Of a stretch of 64,000 bases of DNA, positions 16,819 through 26,101 are shown piece by piece; positions within the stretch are counted from its first letter, which is position 1, and each line of letters begins with the position of its first letter. The notes under the pieces are model-generated. The model had not been told where the DNA came from, did no database searches, and saw nothing but the letters and a program-made list of their open reading frames with translations. A program made the translations under genes and the position numbers. Source of the DNA: Nevskia sp. (GTDB taxonomy: Bacteria > Pseudomonadota > Gammaproteobacteria > Nevskiales > Nevskiaceae); assembly GCF_021732705.1 (NCBI RefSeq), contig NZ_JAKFUM010000003.1, forward strand, positions 248,001-312,000, in the 5' to 3' direction.

Positions 16819-18339
16819 CTACTTCTTGGCGGCGCTGATCAGCATGTTTGAACCCCTGCTGCCTGCTTGACCGGCTTCCCTGGTCCCGTTGGCCAAGCCC
16901 TGAAGCGCGCCGCCCACGCGAACGCCCACCCAACCGAGTGCAGTGACCCACAAGCTGGGAAGCACAAGAAACATCGTCGCCATCACGAAGTTCAGCAGCA
17001 TGTCTCCGAAGGCGTTGTTCAGCCCGATCAGCGGATCGAAGTTGCTGTGTGGCCGGTTTGCGCCGAACCCCCAGCCGTAGAGCGCATCGAGGATGGTGGA
17101 GTCGAGCCAGCGCGCGAGCTGGAACCAGAAGTCCACGAAGAACAGCGCGAATTGCACACAGCTCACCGCGACCAGCGCCTTCAGCTCGTAGGTGCCGAAG
17201 ACCAGCACCAGCGGGATGCAGACGACCAGCGCCATCTTGAGCAGTGACAGCACCATCGGCAGCGCCTGGCGCACTACGTCCATCGCCGGGAAGAAGCCGA
17301 GCGAGCCCATCGTCATCCCGAGGTCGCCGGCGCCGCGCGTCACGATGTTGGGCAGCGTCTTCTCGATCTGCCCGCCGTAGTCGGTGTAGACCGAACCCTG
17401 GTTCATCTTCTGCTGCCGCGGCGACACCACGGCCCGGATCACCGAGTCGTTCATCTCCGCCTGTGACAGGAAGCCCGCCCAGCGGCCGATGCGCGTCAAC
17501 AGGTCCGGATCGACCTGGGCCAGCAGGCGCGCGCGCAGGCCGCTGTTGCCGTCTGACCACCACTGCCGGCATGTGGGGTAGCCCCCGCCGCTGTCCACCT
17601 GGGCCAGCCCCGCATCGCGTGTCGCGTCGTAGGGCCAGGCCGTGCGGGGCGTGTTGGAGTGGTACGTGTCGTAGAAGCCCGTGTTGCCCAAGAAGTAGCT
17701 CGACCCGATCCAGGTGACGTCGTTCATCTGCTCGTCGGAAAGCGTGGGCCGGCTCATGAACAGCTTGGCCCGCGACGGCCCGTAGCAGTCGTGCACGAAG
17801 TCGCCGACCTCCTGGGCCAGCACCGGGTCATCGATGCGCGTGGCGTCCACGTCCATGCGCATCTGCCGCAGGTCCGTGCCGCAGGGGATCGCCGCTACCG
17901 CGCCGCCCGTCACCGCCTTCGAGATCGAGTGCATAAAGAACCACCACACCGGCACCAATGCGCTCTGGTTGTTCAGCGTGGTGTAAGCGTTCGACCAGCC
18001 CGTGTCGTTGGGCTGCGGGACGCTGACCTGGCACTGCGCCGAGCGCGTTGTGTCGAACTTGATCGTGCTGAGATCGACCGGGATGAAGGGGATGCCGGCG
18101 AACAGGATGACGACGATCGCCACCCACACGCGGTTCTCAATGCGCATCGAGGACAGCACGCCCTTGTTGCCCTCGTCGGCGCCTTCGGCGCGTGCGCGCA
18201 GCCACTCCTGCACGACGATCACTACGAAGGGCAGCGCAAACACGCCGCTGGCCACGAGAATGTTCCAGATGCCGTTGTTGACGATCCACCCGACGAGCGT
18301 CAGGTAATACTCCAGGTAGTCGGTCGTGTAGAGGGTCAT
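16819..18339 (-). CDS. TraG N-terminal-domain conjugation protein
   Basis: The 506-aa protein has an N-terminal membrane segment (about residues 25-45), another near 75-90, a Cys-containing periplasmic region to about 370, and clustered hydrophobic segments at 375-480. This is the layout of TraG_N proteins, which span the inner membrane and help pilus assembly and mating-pair stabilisation. It is the last gene of the leftward secretion operon. Start ATG 18339 is unambiguous from spacing to the upstream gene. Confidence 0.85.
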   Translation of the reverse strand: MTLYTTDYLEYYLTLVGWIVNNGIWNILVASGVFALPFVVIVVQEWLRARAEGADEGNKGVLSSMRIENRVWVAIVVILFAGIPFIPVDLSTIKFDTTRSAQCQVSVPQPNDTGWSNAYTTLNNQSALVPVWWFFMHSISKAVTGGAVAAIPCGTDLRQMRMDVDATRIDDPVLAQEVGDFVHDCYGPSRAKLFMSRPTLSDEQMNDVTWIGSSYFLGNTGFYDTYHSNTPRTAWPYDATRDAGLAQVDSGGGYPTCRQWWSDGNSGLRARLLAQVDPDLLTRIGRWAGFLSQAEMNDSVIRAVVSPRQQKMNQGSVYTDYGGQIEKTLPNIVTRGAGDLGMTMGSLGFFPAMDVVRQALPMVLSLLKMALVVCIPLVLVFGTYELKALVAVSCVQFALFFVDFWFQLARWLDSTILDALYGWGFGANRPHSNFDPLIGLNNAFGDMLLNFVMATMFLVLPSLWVTALGWVGVRVGGALQGLANGTREAGQAGSRGSNMLISAAKK

Positions 18340-18363
18340 GGCGTGCTCCTCGCCTTCGGCGGT

Positions 18364-18723
18364 TCAGCCGCTGCGCAGCAGTTGGCTGCCTTCGAGCAGC
18401 ACGAGGGTGACGACGGCCGCGATCTCGACGCGCAGCAGGCGCTGGTGCACCTCGGGCGAAGGCTCGCGCTTGCGCAGGCGCCGACGCATCCACCACCAGC
18501 CGTAGGCCGTGGCCGCGTAGACCAGCAGCCGCCACATCAGGAAGTGGGCCGAGTGCTCGCGCAGCCACCGCTCCCAGCCATCGATGCTGCCGACGACGCG
18601 CAGGCCGACGACGTTCACGCCCGCGGCAATGCCGGCAACCGCCAGCACCCACAGCAGCGCGACGGCCACGCGCCGGTTGAACAACCAGGCGGGCCGCAGC
18701 CAGGTCCATGCGCGCGTGACCAT
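18364..18723 (-). CDS. ICE conserved membrane protein
   Basis: The 119-aa protein has a basic N-terminus, a hydrophobic segment at about residues 19-42, a second around 62-75 and a third near the C-terminus. The ATG at 18723 overlaps the stop of the upstream TIGR03755 gene, so translation is likely coupled. A small membrane gene in this position is usual in G-type secretion operons. I assign no function beyond a probable accessory role in the membrane complex. Confidence 0.7.
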   Translation of the reverse strand: MVTRAWTWLRPAWLFNRRVAVALLWVLAVAGIAAGVNVVGLRVVGSIDGWERWLREHSAHFLMWRLLVYAATAYGWWWMRRRLRKREPSPEVHQRLLRVEIAAVVTLVLLEGSQLLRSG

Positions 18724-20123
18724 CAGTTGTTCCTCGGCTTCTGCACTTCCTTGAGCCGGTCGCGCGTGGTATCGCCCTCGAAGATCCCGCGTGAACCGGC
18801 GGCGCGCGTTCCGTGCCGCTGCACGATCGCCATCGCCGAATTGCCGGCCAGCGTGCGCCGCAGCTCCAGCTCGGTCTTGAGGTTGTTGATCTCCTGGTCC
18901 AGCGCGTTGTTCTCCTGATCGACCGCCTTCACTGCCAGCTCGTTGGCGGCGACGTTCGGCTCCTTCTTGCCGGTCAGCAGCGTGCGCTGCAACAGCAAGG
19001 CCTTCTCCAGCACGCTCGACAGCGCGGCCTCGGACGCCAGGCGCTTGCCGAGCAGGTCTTGATCGGGCTCGTCGCGCAGCGCCTCGATCACGCCGCGGGT
19101 GATCGGCAGCGAGTTGCTGCCGGCGGCTTCGAGGTTCGCCACCGTCATCGGCGTCGAGCCCGTCACGAGGCCCTGCAGGGCCTGCAGCTTGGTCTCGTAC
19201 TCTTCCTGGATCACCGGCGTCAGGCCGACGCCGGGTGTGGTCTGCGTCTTGGTGCAGGTCTCGCAAGTGCGTTGCTCGCGCTCGCCGAGCACACGGGTTG
19301 CGAAGTCCGCGGCGGCCTGCGGCGAGGACCAGGTTTGGCACGTCAGCCGGTTGCCGCAGGATGCGCGCGGGATGGACGAGGTGTCCGTGACGCCGCGGCT
19401 GTTCAGCAGGTTGTAGCCCGCGCGGGTCACGTCGCCAACCACCTTGATCGAGCCCTGTCCCGAACCGCCCGCGTTGCTGCCGCCGACCCAGGGCACGCCG
19501 TTGTTGCCCTTGTTGGATTCGGCTTGCTCCACGGCGGAGACCGCATCGGTGCTGCTCACCGCATCGCGCAGCGCGAAACCTTCGGCGAGCTGGTCCCAGC
19601 CCGCCTGGCCGCCCGCCATGTCCGCCATCCGGTTGGCCATCGCCTTGCACGTCAGCTTGCTGCGGTCGAAGTCGAGCCGGGCCTGCAGCACGCCGTTGGT
19701 CAGCAGGTTGTAGAGGCCCGGATCGGCACGCTGGATGATCAGCGCCGGCAACGAGGCGACGGCGCTGGTCGCGCTCTGGATCACGTTGCTCATGATCTGC
19801 TGGAAGCCGTTGGTGATGCCGTTCAACTGGTTCTGCAGCGTCGTCGTGATGCTCATGTCGCCGCAGATGAGGTTGCTGTTCCAGCCGATGCCCACACCGA
19901 TGCTCTGCATGTTCCCAGCGCCGCCCATGGACACGGCGCGGCCGCCGCCGATGCTGTAGAGCACGTCGTCGCCGATCACGCTGCCGCTCACGCCGACGCC
20001 GGTGGGGTTGATGCGGGTCTGCGCCCACGCGACGCCGGCCGCGGCGGTGACGGCGCAGGCGAGCGCGATGCTGAGCGTGTAGGGCTTGGCACGTTGTACG
20101 AGACGGGAGAGAGACGTTTTCAT
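18723..20123 (-). CDS. ICE protein, PFL_4711 family (TIGR03755), TraH-like position
   Basis: The 466-aa protein has a signal peptide (hydrophobic stretch 18-35, AWA-Q cleavage site). A Gly-rich start of the mature part follows, then a CXXC (CETC) near residue 285 and a heptad-like helical region at about 390-440. It belongs to the conserved set of the genomic-island type IV secretion system and is thought to be periplasmic, in the place of TraH of F-like systems. ATG 20123 follows a good ribosome-binding context. It lies between the TIGR03756 gene and a small membrane gene, 9 nt from the former. Confidence 0.82.
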   Translation of the reverse strand: MKTSLSRLVQRAKPYTLSIALACAVTAAAGVAWAQTRINPTGVGVSGSVIGDDVLYSIGGGRAVSMGGAGNMQSIGVGIGWNSNLICGDMSITTTLQNQLNGITNGFQQIMSNVIQSATSAVASLPALIIQRADPGLYNLLTNGVLQARLDFDRSKLTCKAMANRMADMAGGQAGWDQLAEGFALRDAVSSTDAVSAVEQAESNKGNNGVPWVGGSNAGGSGQGSIKVVGDVTRAGYNLLNSRGVTDTSSIPRASCGNRLTCQTWSSPQAAADFATRVLGEREQRTCETCTKTQTTPGVGLTPVIQEEYETKLQALQGLVTGSTPMTVANLEAAGSNSLPITRGVIEALRDEPDQDLLGKRLASEAALSSVLEKALLLQRTLLTGKKEPNVAANELAVKAVDQENNALDQEINNLKTELELRRTLAGNSAMAIVQRHGTRAAGSRGIFEGDTTRDRLKEVQKPRNN

Positions 20124-20132
20124 GGGCACACC

Positions 20133-21083
20133 TCAGTTGAAATCGACGCTGCCGAGGAAGACCTGGCCGCGGCGCTGGCAGCAGGCATAGGGCCGCCACA
20201 GCGCCCAGGCGTAATCGCCCTGTTGCGCCTGCGTGAGGCTTCCGCTGTGCGGGAAGACGACGCAACTGTTCGAGAGCGTGGGCGTCAGCGGTTGCCACTT
20301 GCCCGTCGAGGCATCGGTCTCCATCAGCGCGCCGGCCGGCCAGTAGCCGTCGCGGGCGCTGGCGAGCAGCGGCTGATACACGTGGATCTGGTTGCGGCGC
20401 GTTACGACGTCGCCGGCGCGTTGCGCGACGACGGCTCCGCTCTTGTGGTCATCGGTCTGGTGCAGGAAACCCCCGCGCGCATACACATTGCCCCACAGAT
20501 TCAGGCCGGTGCGCGTGCCGATCTCGCGCCGGCCGGGAATGAGCGCTTCAGGGTAGAAGGCTTCGGGGATGTTGTAGCGCCAGGCGATGGTGTCCAGCGT
20601 GCTGAGTAGGTACGGCATGAAGGCCGTGCCTGCGCCCTCGCACGAGTAGCCGAACGAACTCGCGAATTGGCTGAACACGTAGCCGCCGGGGTGGCCGATG
20701 ACGTCGGCGTTCTTGAACTTGGCGAGGTTGTTCTCGTTGTCGTGGTTCGTCGTGCCGTCGTCGCCAGCCTGCGCAGTCGGGTTCGGCGTGCTCATCGCGC
20801 GCACCTCGACCCAGGGGTTCTCGCCGGTGTTGCTGTAGCTCGATACCACCGCGTCCGGCACGTAGTGCCGCACCTTCACCGACGTGCGCACGGTGCAGCC
20901 CGTCCAGGTGCAGAACAGCCAGTAGCAGATGCCGACGACGCGGTACTCGATGCAGTCCGGCGACAGGGCCGACGACACGATGGTGGCCGTGTTCAGCGCG
21001 AAGCTCGATGCCGCACCGCCCAGCAGCACCGAGGCGATGGCGAGGCGAGCGCGGCGCGACGATGCCGACAGCAGGCGCTTCAT
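20133..21083 (-). CDS. ICE protein, TIGR03756 family (TraU-like)
   Basis: The 316-aa protein has a basic signal peptide and a Cys-rich mature part (DCIEYRVVGICYWLFCTWTGC near residues 43-63, and CCQRRG near 298). Cys-rich exported proteins with ICYW motifs correspond to TraU of F-like systems, which acts in DNA transfer in the periplasm. It overlaps the upstream gene by ATGA. Disulfides would need the nearby DsbA-like protein, a functional link inferred from the gene order. Confidence 0.85.
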   Translation of the reverse strand: MKRLLSASSRRARLAIASVLLGGAASSFALNTATIVSSALSPDCIEYRVVGICYWLFCTWTGCTVRTSVKVRHYVPDAVVSSYSNTGENPWVEVRAMSTPNPTAQAGDDGTTNHDNENNLAKFKNADVIGHPGGYVFSQFASSFGYSCEGAGTAFMPYLLSTLDTIAWRYNIPEAFYPEALIPGRREIGTRTGLNLWGNVYARGGFLHQTDDHKSGAVVAQRAGDVVTRRNQIHVYQPLLASARDGYWPAGALMETDASTGKWQPLTPTLSNSCVVFPHSGSLTQAQQGDYAWALWRPYACCQRRGQVFLGSVDFN

Positions 21084-21526
21084 GGCTGTGTCCTCCGATG
21101 GGCTTCGACGCGGGCCACGGCACGCGCCACGTCGGGCTCGCCGTAGACCACGTAGCGGCGATCGACCACTACGGCGGGCACCTTGGCGATGCCCAGCCCC
21201 CAGGCATCGGCCACACCCTGGTAGGCGCTGCCGATGCGTCGTTGCAAAGCCTGGCCGCCATCACGCAGTCGCTGCTGCACGATTGCGGTTGCGCGGTTGG
21301 GGTCGTTGGGCAGACTGGCCGCCAGCTCGGCCTCGATGCGCTCGGGCAGGTCCAGCTCGACCACGCGGGCGCCGGCAGCGGGCTGCACGGGATGGTGGCT
21401 GTCGGTCACGACGAGCACGTCGGCGGCCGATGCGGTCTGGCAGAGCAGGCACAGCAGAAGTCCTCCCGCGCACGCGATGCGCGTGACCCCCAGCCGCGGA
21501 ATGGAATAGAACAAGGGAGCCGTCAT
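21080..21526 (-). CDS. ICE protein, TIGR03757 family (TrbC-like thioredoxin fold)
   Basis: The 148-aa protein has a signal peptide (residues 17-35, ASA-A cleavage). A compact domain follows with the sequence GLGIAKVPAVVVDRRYVVYGEPDV, the cis-Pro-like region of thioredoxin folds as found in TrbC_Ftype proteins. It is secreted to the periplasm as part of the mating apparatus. Its stop overlaps the TIGR03756 start, and its own start follows a 142-bp gap with a terminator, so a separate upstream promoter may serve this downstream part of the operon. Confidence 0.8.
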   Translation of the reverse strand: MTAPLFYSIPRLGVTRIACAGGLLLCLLCQTASAADVLVVTDSHHPVQPAAGARVVELDLPERIEAELAASLPNDPNRATAIVQQRLRDGGQALQRRIGSAYQGVADAWGLGIAKVPAVVVDRRYVVYGEPDVARAVARVEAHRRTQP

Positions 21527-21639
21527 GGCGGGTGTCCTGGAAATGAGAGCAAGGCCCCTAGTCGAACGCCGAAGGCATGTCTGCTGCGACAAGGAATGCG
21601 CACCGCGCACACCCCGCTTTCGCAAGCGGCACAAGGAGG

Positions 21640-21663
21640 AAAAACGGGAGCCGAAGCTCCCGT
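21640..21663 (-). terminator. Rho-independent terminator
   Basis: On the minus strand CGGGAGC and GCTCCCG pair around a TTCG loop (21645-21662), followed by TTTTT. It lies just after the stop of the 192-aa gene at 21669 and would separate it from the TIGR03757 gene downstream. Confidence 0.88.
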
Positions 21664-21668
21664 GGGAA

Positions 21669-22247
21669 TCAGGCGCCCGCAGCCGAGGCCTGAATGGCGC
21701 GGCGGGCATGGACTTGCCAGAACGGATCGACCAACCGGCCGGCCAGTACGCGGGCGCGCAGGCGCAGGCGCTCGGCCGTGCTGTGGTTGTCCCAGCCAGC
21801 TTCGTAGGACGCCTCGCCGCGCAGGTCATCGACCTGCTTCGCGACGTCGGCGGCTTCCGCATCTGAGGCGGTGGGTTCGCACCAGCGGATGCGGCCGCCG
21901 CACTGCACCTCGCCAGTGACAACCAGCCGATCGAGCGAATCGCGGATCAGGACCAGTTCCGGCCGAAAGTCCAGCGCCTCGATCTCCGACCTCAGATCGA
22001 ACTCGTCTTTTGACAGCTCGTCCGCTGCGAGGGCCAGGGCATCCTCGATCAGGCCGTGTTGGCCCAGCTCAAGGATGTGAGGTGTCCACCAGGTCCCGAA
22101 AACGCGATCGTCCTCGGGGTACTCGATATAGCCTTGGCAGGTGATCGTGAACTGGCGCCAGAACACATCCTCGCGGACGAAGGTTCCGGCGCGGTAAGGC
22201 GTGGCCACGAAGGTCACACCATCAACAACATGAGTCTTGGGTTGCAT
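21669..22247 (-). CDS. ICE accessory protein of unknown function
   Basis: The 192-aa protein shows no signal peptide or membrane segment. Notable parts are the aromatic-rich YPEDDRVFGTWWTPHILELGQHG region and a C-terminal half rich in charged helices. I do not recognise the family. It is an independent unit inserted among the secretion genes: it has a terminator right after it and one copy of the three-hairpin element 154 nt upstream of the start. ATG 22247 is chosen; an ATG four codons earlier is possible. Confidence 0.65.
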   Translation of the reverse strand: MQPKTHVVDGVTFVATPYRAGTFVREDVFWRQFTITCQGYIEYPEDDRVFGTWWTPHILELGQHGLIEDALALAADELSKDEFDLRSEIEALDFRPELVLIRDSLDRLVVTGEVQCGGRIRWCEPTASDAEAADVAKQVDDLRGEASYEAGWDNHSTAERLRLRARVLAGRLVDPFWQVHARRAIQASAAGA

Positions 22248-22401
22248 GGCAGTCTCCATAGAAGGTGCGGAACGCCATGCCGCCCCTGCGGGCGTGGGCG
22301 ACCCGCGTGGGATGAACAACAAGCGATGGAAGAGCGGGCATCCGCCACCGCAGCGCGGCGGCTGTTCGCGTCGAAGGATGCGAGGCGAACGGGGTCGATC
22401 A

Positions 22402-22470
22402 GCGCGGCCAAGGCCGCGGCGTAGCCTTGAAGATCGGGGGCTACCTGGGCATGTCGCCGAGGGACTCGGC
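22402..22470 (-). ncRNA. Three-hairpin repeat element, copy A
   Basis: Read on the minus strand: hairpin I (arms GCCGA/TCGGC), linker with CATGCCCAG, hairpin II with arms GTAGCC/GGCTAC around a CTTCAA loop, and hairpin III (GCGGCC-rich). Four other copies at 42128, 46831, 48381 and 50726 keep the pairing with different bases. This copy overlaps the last ten codons and the TAG stop of the DsbA-like gene. Confidence 0.7.
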
Positions 22471-23196
22471 AGGCATTTCCTTCGATGCAGTGTCGGTGGT
22501 GCCGCCGGCCGCCAGCAGGTCGATGGCCGACAGCAGCGCATCGCCTTCCACCGGGCCATGCAGCAGCAGCGTCTTGCCGGACTGGCGATCCTGCAACCGC
22601 AGCGTGGGCGTGACCTTGACGCCCTCCTGCGCGGCGCTCGCCGACTGCGCGCGGATCAGCGTGTCAGGGCGATCACTGTCGAGGCACTGCTGGGCGGCCG
22701 GCGTGATGCCTGGATAGCCCAGGCCCTCGGGCAGGCCCTGGCCGTCGCCGCGGGTGTGCGCATAGACCCATTCGACCGCCCGCCAGAACGCGGCCGAGCC
22801 GCCGGCCTCACCAACGCACTCGACCAGGCGCGCATTGGCAGTCGCCGCAGGCTCGTGCGGCGCCAGCGGCAGGTGGTGCCACTGCCAGTTCACCTCGGGG
22901 TGCGCGTCGATCCACTGCTTCAGCGCCGGGAAGTACGCGCGGCAGAACGGACATTCGAGGTCGGCGTACTCCACTACCGTGAAGCGCGCATCGTCGCGAC
23001 CATAGCGCCAAGGCGGGCCGCTCGCGGCGGCGAGTGCCAGCTTGGGCGCCTGGCTGAACTCGGCCGACGCTGAAGCGTCTTCGGCGATCGGCGTTTGTGG
23101 CTGTAAGCCCAGCCAGGCCGCCGCGATCAGCGCAACGATGAGCAGCACAGAGACCAATGCGACTGAGCGGGATGGAATGAAGCGAGCGACCTGCAT
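22441..23196 (-). CDS. DsbA-family thioredoxin-like protein, membrane anchored
   Basis: The 251-aa protein has an N-terminal hydrophobic anchor (about residues 12-32). A DsbA/DsbC-like domain with the active site CPFC (EYADLECPFCRAYFPALKQW) lies near residues 75-95, and the cis-Pro region KVTPTLRL near 200. It should work in the periplasm as a disulfide oxidase or isomerase for Cys-rich conjugation proteins such as the TIGR03756 product. It starts 10 nt after the ATPase gene. The stop codon lies inside the three-hairpin element. Confidence 0.87.
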   Translation of the reverse strand: MQVARFIPSRSVALVSVLLIVALIAAAWLGLQPQTPIAEDASASAEFSQAPKLALAAASGPPWRYGRDDARFTVVEYADLECPFCRAYFPALKQWIDAHPEVNWQWHHLPLAPHEPAATANARLVECVGEAGGSAAFWRAVEWVYAHTRGDGQGLPEGLGYPGITPAAQQCLDSDRPDTLIRAQSASAAQEGVKVTPTLRLQDRQSGKTLLLHGPVEGDALLSAIDLLAAGGTTDTASKEMPAESLGDMPR

Positions 23197-23206
23197 GGTG
23201 TTTTCC

Positions 23207-26101
23207 TTACGCCAGCGCATCAAGCGCCAGCGATTCGATGCCGCGAGCGCGGTCGATCTTCTCGGCGATCTTGAAGGCCGCATCCAGCTCGCCGATGCCG
23301 TACTGCTGCATCAACTGAAAGCGTTCCGCCTTCTCTTCCGGCTCGGTCTGAGCCAGCGCCAGGTACAGGCTGGGCGGAACCGCACGGAACAGCACTTCCA
23401 TGCTCTTGGAGAGGATGACGCCCTCGGTGAACTTGCCCGCCTCCTTGCGGGCCGACAGCATCAGGGCCTTCTGCGCCGGGTTCAGCTCGCGGAAGCGCGC
23501 GATCTTCTCCACCTCGTCCGGTGGCATCGAGAGGCAGATCCACCACTCGATCATGTTGAGCATGGGCTCGGCCGCTTTGGGCAGGTCGTCGATGTTCTGC
23601 GTTGCCAGCCAGTACCAAGCGCCGAGCTTGCGCCACATCTTCGTGATCTTCACGACGTAGGGCGCGAGCAGCGGGTTCTTGGTGATGATGTGGCCTTCGT
23701 CCGTCACGTTGATGATCGGCCGACCCAGGAACTGGTCGCGCTCGGCGATGTTGTTCACCGTGTTGATGAGACTGATGTACGCGATCGAGAGCTGCGCGTT
23801 GTAGCCCTCGCGCGCGAACGTGGCGAGGTCCACGATGGTGATGTCGGCCTCGGGCCAGGGCGTGCCGGGCCGATCGAACATCTCGCCGTCGACGCCCTGG
23901 CAAAACATATCCATCGCGTCCGCCATCTCCAGCAGGCGCGCGCGGCGCATCTCGGGCAGCGATGAGTCCCGGGCGCGCTCGCGCAGCGCGTCGCGCACGT
24001 CGCGCGTGAGTACGGTGCGCAGCTCGGTCACGCAGCGCTGGGCCGCATCGAGGATGCACTGCCGGATCAGGCTGCGATCGGCGCGCGTCATGCGCGCTTC
24101 TTCCTTGTCTTCGCCGCCGGTGATCATCAACCGCGCGGTGATCTCCAGCTCGCCGAGCACGTCGCGCTGCTCTTCCGCTTCCTCGCTGCGATTCGCTGCC
24201 TGCGCCGCGGGCTCCTCGTCCTCGTCCAGCGCATCGGCGTCCAGCGTCTGCACCTGGCTGGGCGTATCGACCAGCCGGTGCGCATCCGCGAACGGCGCGA
24301 GGCTGACCCCGGCGCCGGGCGCGAGCTTCACGCGATGCACCTTGAGGCCCAACCGCATGGCGAAGTCGCCGAACAGGCCGAAGCTGTTGCCGGCCTCCAC
24401 GATGAACAGGCGCGGCCGGTAGATGGCAGTCACCTGGTTCAGGATGTTGTTGAGCGTGGCGCTCTTGCCCGAGCCAGTGGGGCCGAACAGAAACAGGTGG
24501 GCGTTCATCTGCCGGTCGAGCCGGTTCAGCGGGTCGAAGGTGATCGGCCCGCCGCCGCGGTTGAAGAACGTAATGCCCGGATGTCCCGTGCCCTGACTGC
24601 GGCCCCATACCGGCGCGAGGTTTGCGGCATGCTGCGCGAACATCAGTTGCGTATACCACTGGCGCTTGTCCAGCGCCGGATCGAACACGCACGGGAGCCA
24701 GCGCAGGTAGCTGTTCAGCGGCGCCACTTCGTCTTCCTCGCGCACCGGCTGTAGGCCGGCGTTGAGCATGACGTTCACCAGTTGCAGGCCGCGGCTGTCG
24801 AGCTGCGCCAGGTCGTGCCCGCGCAGGTAGAAGGCCAGCGCACCGCGGTAGAGCTTGTGCGCACTGCCGATCAGCCCACGCGCTTCCTGCACGTCGCGGC
24901 GAGTCTGCTCCGAGGCCAATGTCTCGCCGACCGACTTCTTGCTCAGGTGGTTCAGGTGCGCTTCGAGCACGTCCTGCGGCGTTGCCACGATCGTCAGGCA
25001 CATCACCGTGTCCTCGGGCATCTGGTCGAACAGCGCATTGACCGCATCGCCGCCCTTGCGCGTCTCGCCAGTGACGTGGCCTGTGGCGGGTGGCATGCGC
25101 AGGCGATCCATCACGATGACCCGGTGCGGCATGCCGTCGAACACCCAGGTGCCGTTCGCCACATCCGAGCGGGGCTGGCCGAAGAACAGGCGTTGAGCGA
25201 AGTCTCCGCTGGCCAGCTCGATCTCGCCGTCTTCGGCTGCCTCGGGGTAGCGCGTGAGCGCATAGAAGCGCTCGCGGTCGTCGGCGCTGGGGCCGAGCAG
25301 CGTCGGGTGTGGGTTGAACCAGCGCAGCAGCCAGTCGTGGATGTCGGCCGCCTCCATGCGGCGGGATTTCACGCCAGCGTTGGCGAGGCCGCCCACGAGC
25401 CGATCGCAGATCGTCGTCAACGCCTGCTCGGGGGACTGGCCGCGCCGCGATGCTGTCACCGCATTCGCGCGCCGGTAGACCACCATGCGCACGCGCCGGA
25501 CCTGGCCGCGCCACGGCAGGCGCGTCACGGTCGTGTCCTCGAACAGGCCCCCGGGCTTGGCGATGGCGCGAAGGTGGTGCGCGAAGAACCTCACGTAAAA
25601 CTCTGTGAAGGTGCTGCCCTGCGCTCGCGGCCGCACGTAGTCGGACAGGCCGCGCAGGTAGTTGTCCCAGGTCGATTCATCCTGGGCGTAGAGCTGCACG
25701 ACCCAGGGGTTCTCGTCGAGTTCATCGAAGGAGTCCTGCAGCGCGTTTTCCAATGCATCGCGCGCCTGCCACAGCCAGGCCATCTCGCGGCCTTCGGTGC
25801 CCACCGGCGCCAGCTCGAAGAAGCCCGCGACCGACTGACTGTCTTCCAGAAGCATGCTCTTGGAGCCGGGCAGGTACTCCACCCAGGGGAGCAGATCGGC
25901 GAAGGACGGCGACACGCCGTAGAGGGCCTGCAGGTCCGCCTCGGCGGCCGGACGGCGCGGCCGGTCATCGGTTGCGGTTCCCGGCTCGGGAATGCCGTGC
26001 GTCGCCAGCGACGTCAGATGCTGCGACCAGGCGTCCTCGCCATGCGGCTCAGGGCCAACCGATGCGAGGCCCTCGCGCGGCCAAGGCAAGGTCCAGGCCA
26101 T
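23207..26101 (-). CDS. Conjugative transfer ATPase (TraC/VirB4 type, TIGR03744)
   Basis: The 964-aa protein is the large secretion ATPase. Walker A is GPTGSGKSAT near residue 540, and the Walker B/DEGH region (INVTDEGHIITKN) lies near 800. The N-terminal half is the VirB4-type docking domain. An acidic insert (DADALDEDEEPAAQ) near 620 is unusual in composition. It energises pilus assembly at the inner membrane. The ATG shares one base with the stop of the upstream lipoprotein gene. Confidence 0.92.
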   Translation of the reverse strand: MAWTLPWPREGLASVGPEPHGEDAWSQHLTSLATHGIPEPGTATDDRPRRPAAEADLQALYGVSPSFADLLPWVEYLPGSKSMLLEDSQSVAGFFELAPVGTEGREMAWLWQARDALENALQDSFDELDENPWVVQLYAQDESTWDNYLRGLSDYVRPRAQGSTFTEFYVRFFAHHLRAIAKPGGLFEDTTVTRLPWRGQVRRVRMVVYRRANAVTASRRGQSPEQALTTICDRLVGGLANAGVKSRRMEAADIHDWLLRWFNPHPTLLGPSADDRERFYALTRYPEAAEDGEIELASGDFAQRLFFGQPRSDVANGTWVFDGMPHRVIVMDRLRMPPATGHVTGETRKGGDAVNALFDQMPEDTVMCLTIVATPQDVLEAHLNHLSKKSVGETLASEQTRRDVQEARGLIGSAHKLYRGALAFYLRGHDLAQLDSRGLQLVNVMLNAGLQPVREEDEVAPLNSYLRWLPCVFDPALDKRQWYTQLMFAQHAANLAPVWGRSQGTGHPGITFFNRGGGPITFDPLNRLDRQMNAHLFLFGPTGSGKSATLNNILNQVTAIYRPRLFIVEAGNSFGLFGDFAMRLGLKVHRVKLAPGAGVSLAPFADAHRLVDTPSQVQTLDADALDEDEEPAAQAANRSEEAEEQRDVLGELEITARLMITGGEDKEEARMTRADRSLIRQCILDAAQRCVTELRTVLTRDVRDALRERARDSSLPEMRRARLLEMADAMDMFCQGVDGEMFDRPGTPWPEADITIVDLATFAREGYNAQLSIAYISLINTVNNIAERDQFLGRPIINVTDEGHIITKNPLLAPYVVKITKMWRKLGAWYWLATQNIDDLPKAAEPMLNMIEWWICLSMPPDEVEKIARFRELNPAQKALMLSARKEAGKFTEGVILSKSMEVLFRAVPPSLYLALAQTEPEEKAERFQLMQQYGIGELDAAFKIAEKIDRARGIESLALDALA

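Noticed and set aside
18724-20298. Long minus-strand frame overlapping the TIGR03755 gene
   Set aside because: Only its last 119 codons (18364-18723) form a real membrane protein; the earlier part is a frame shadow of the TIGR03755 gene.
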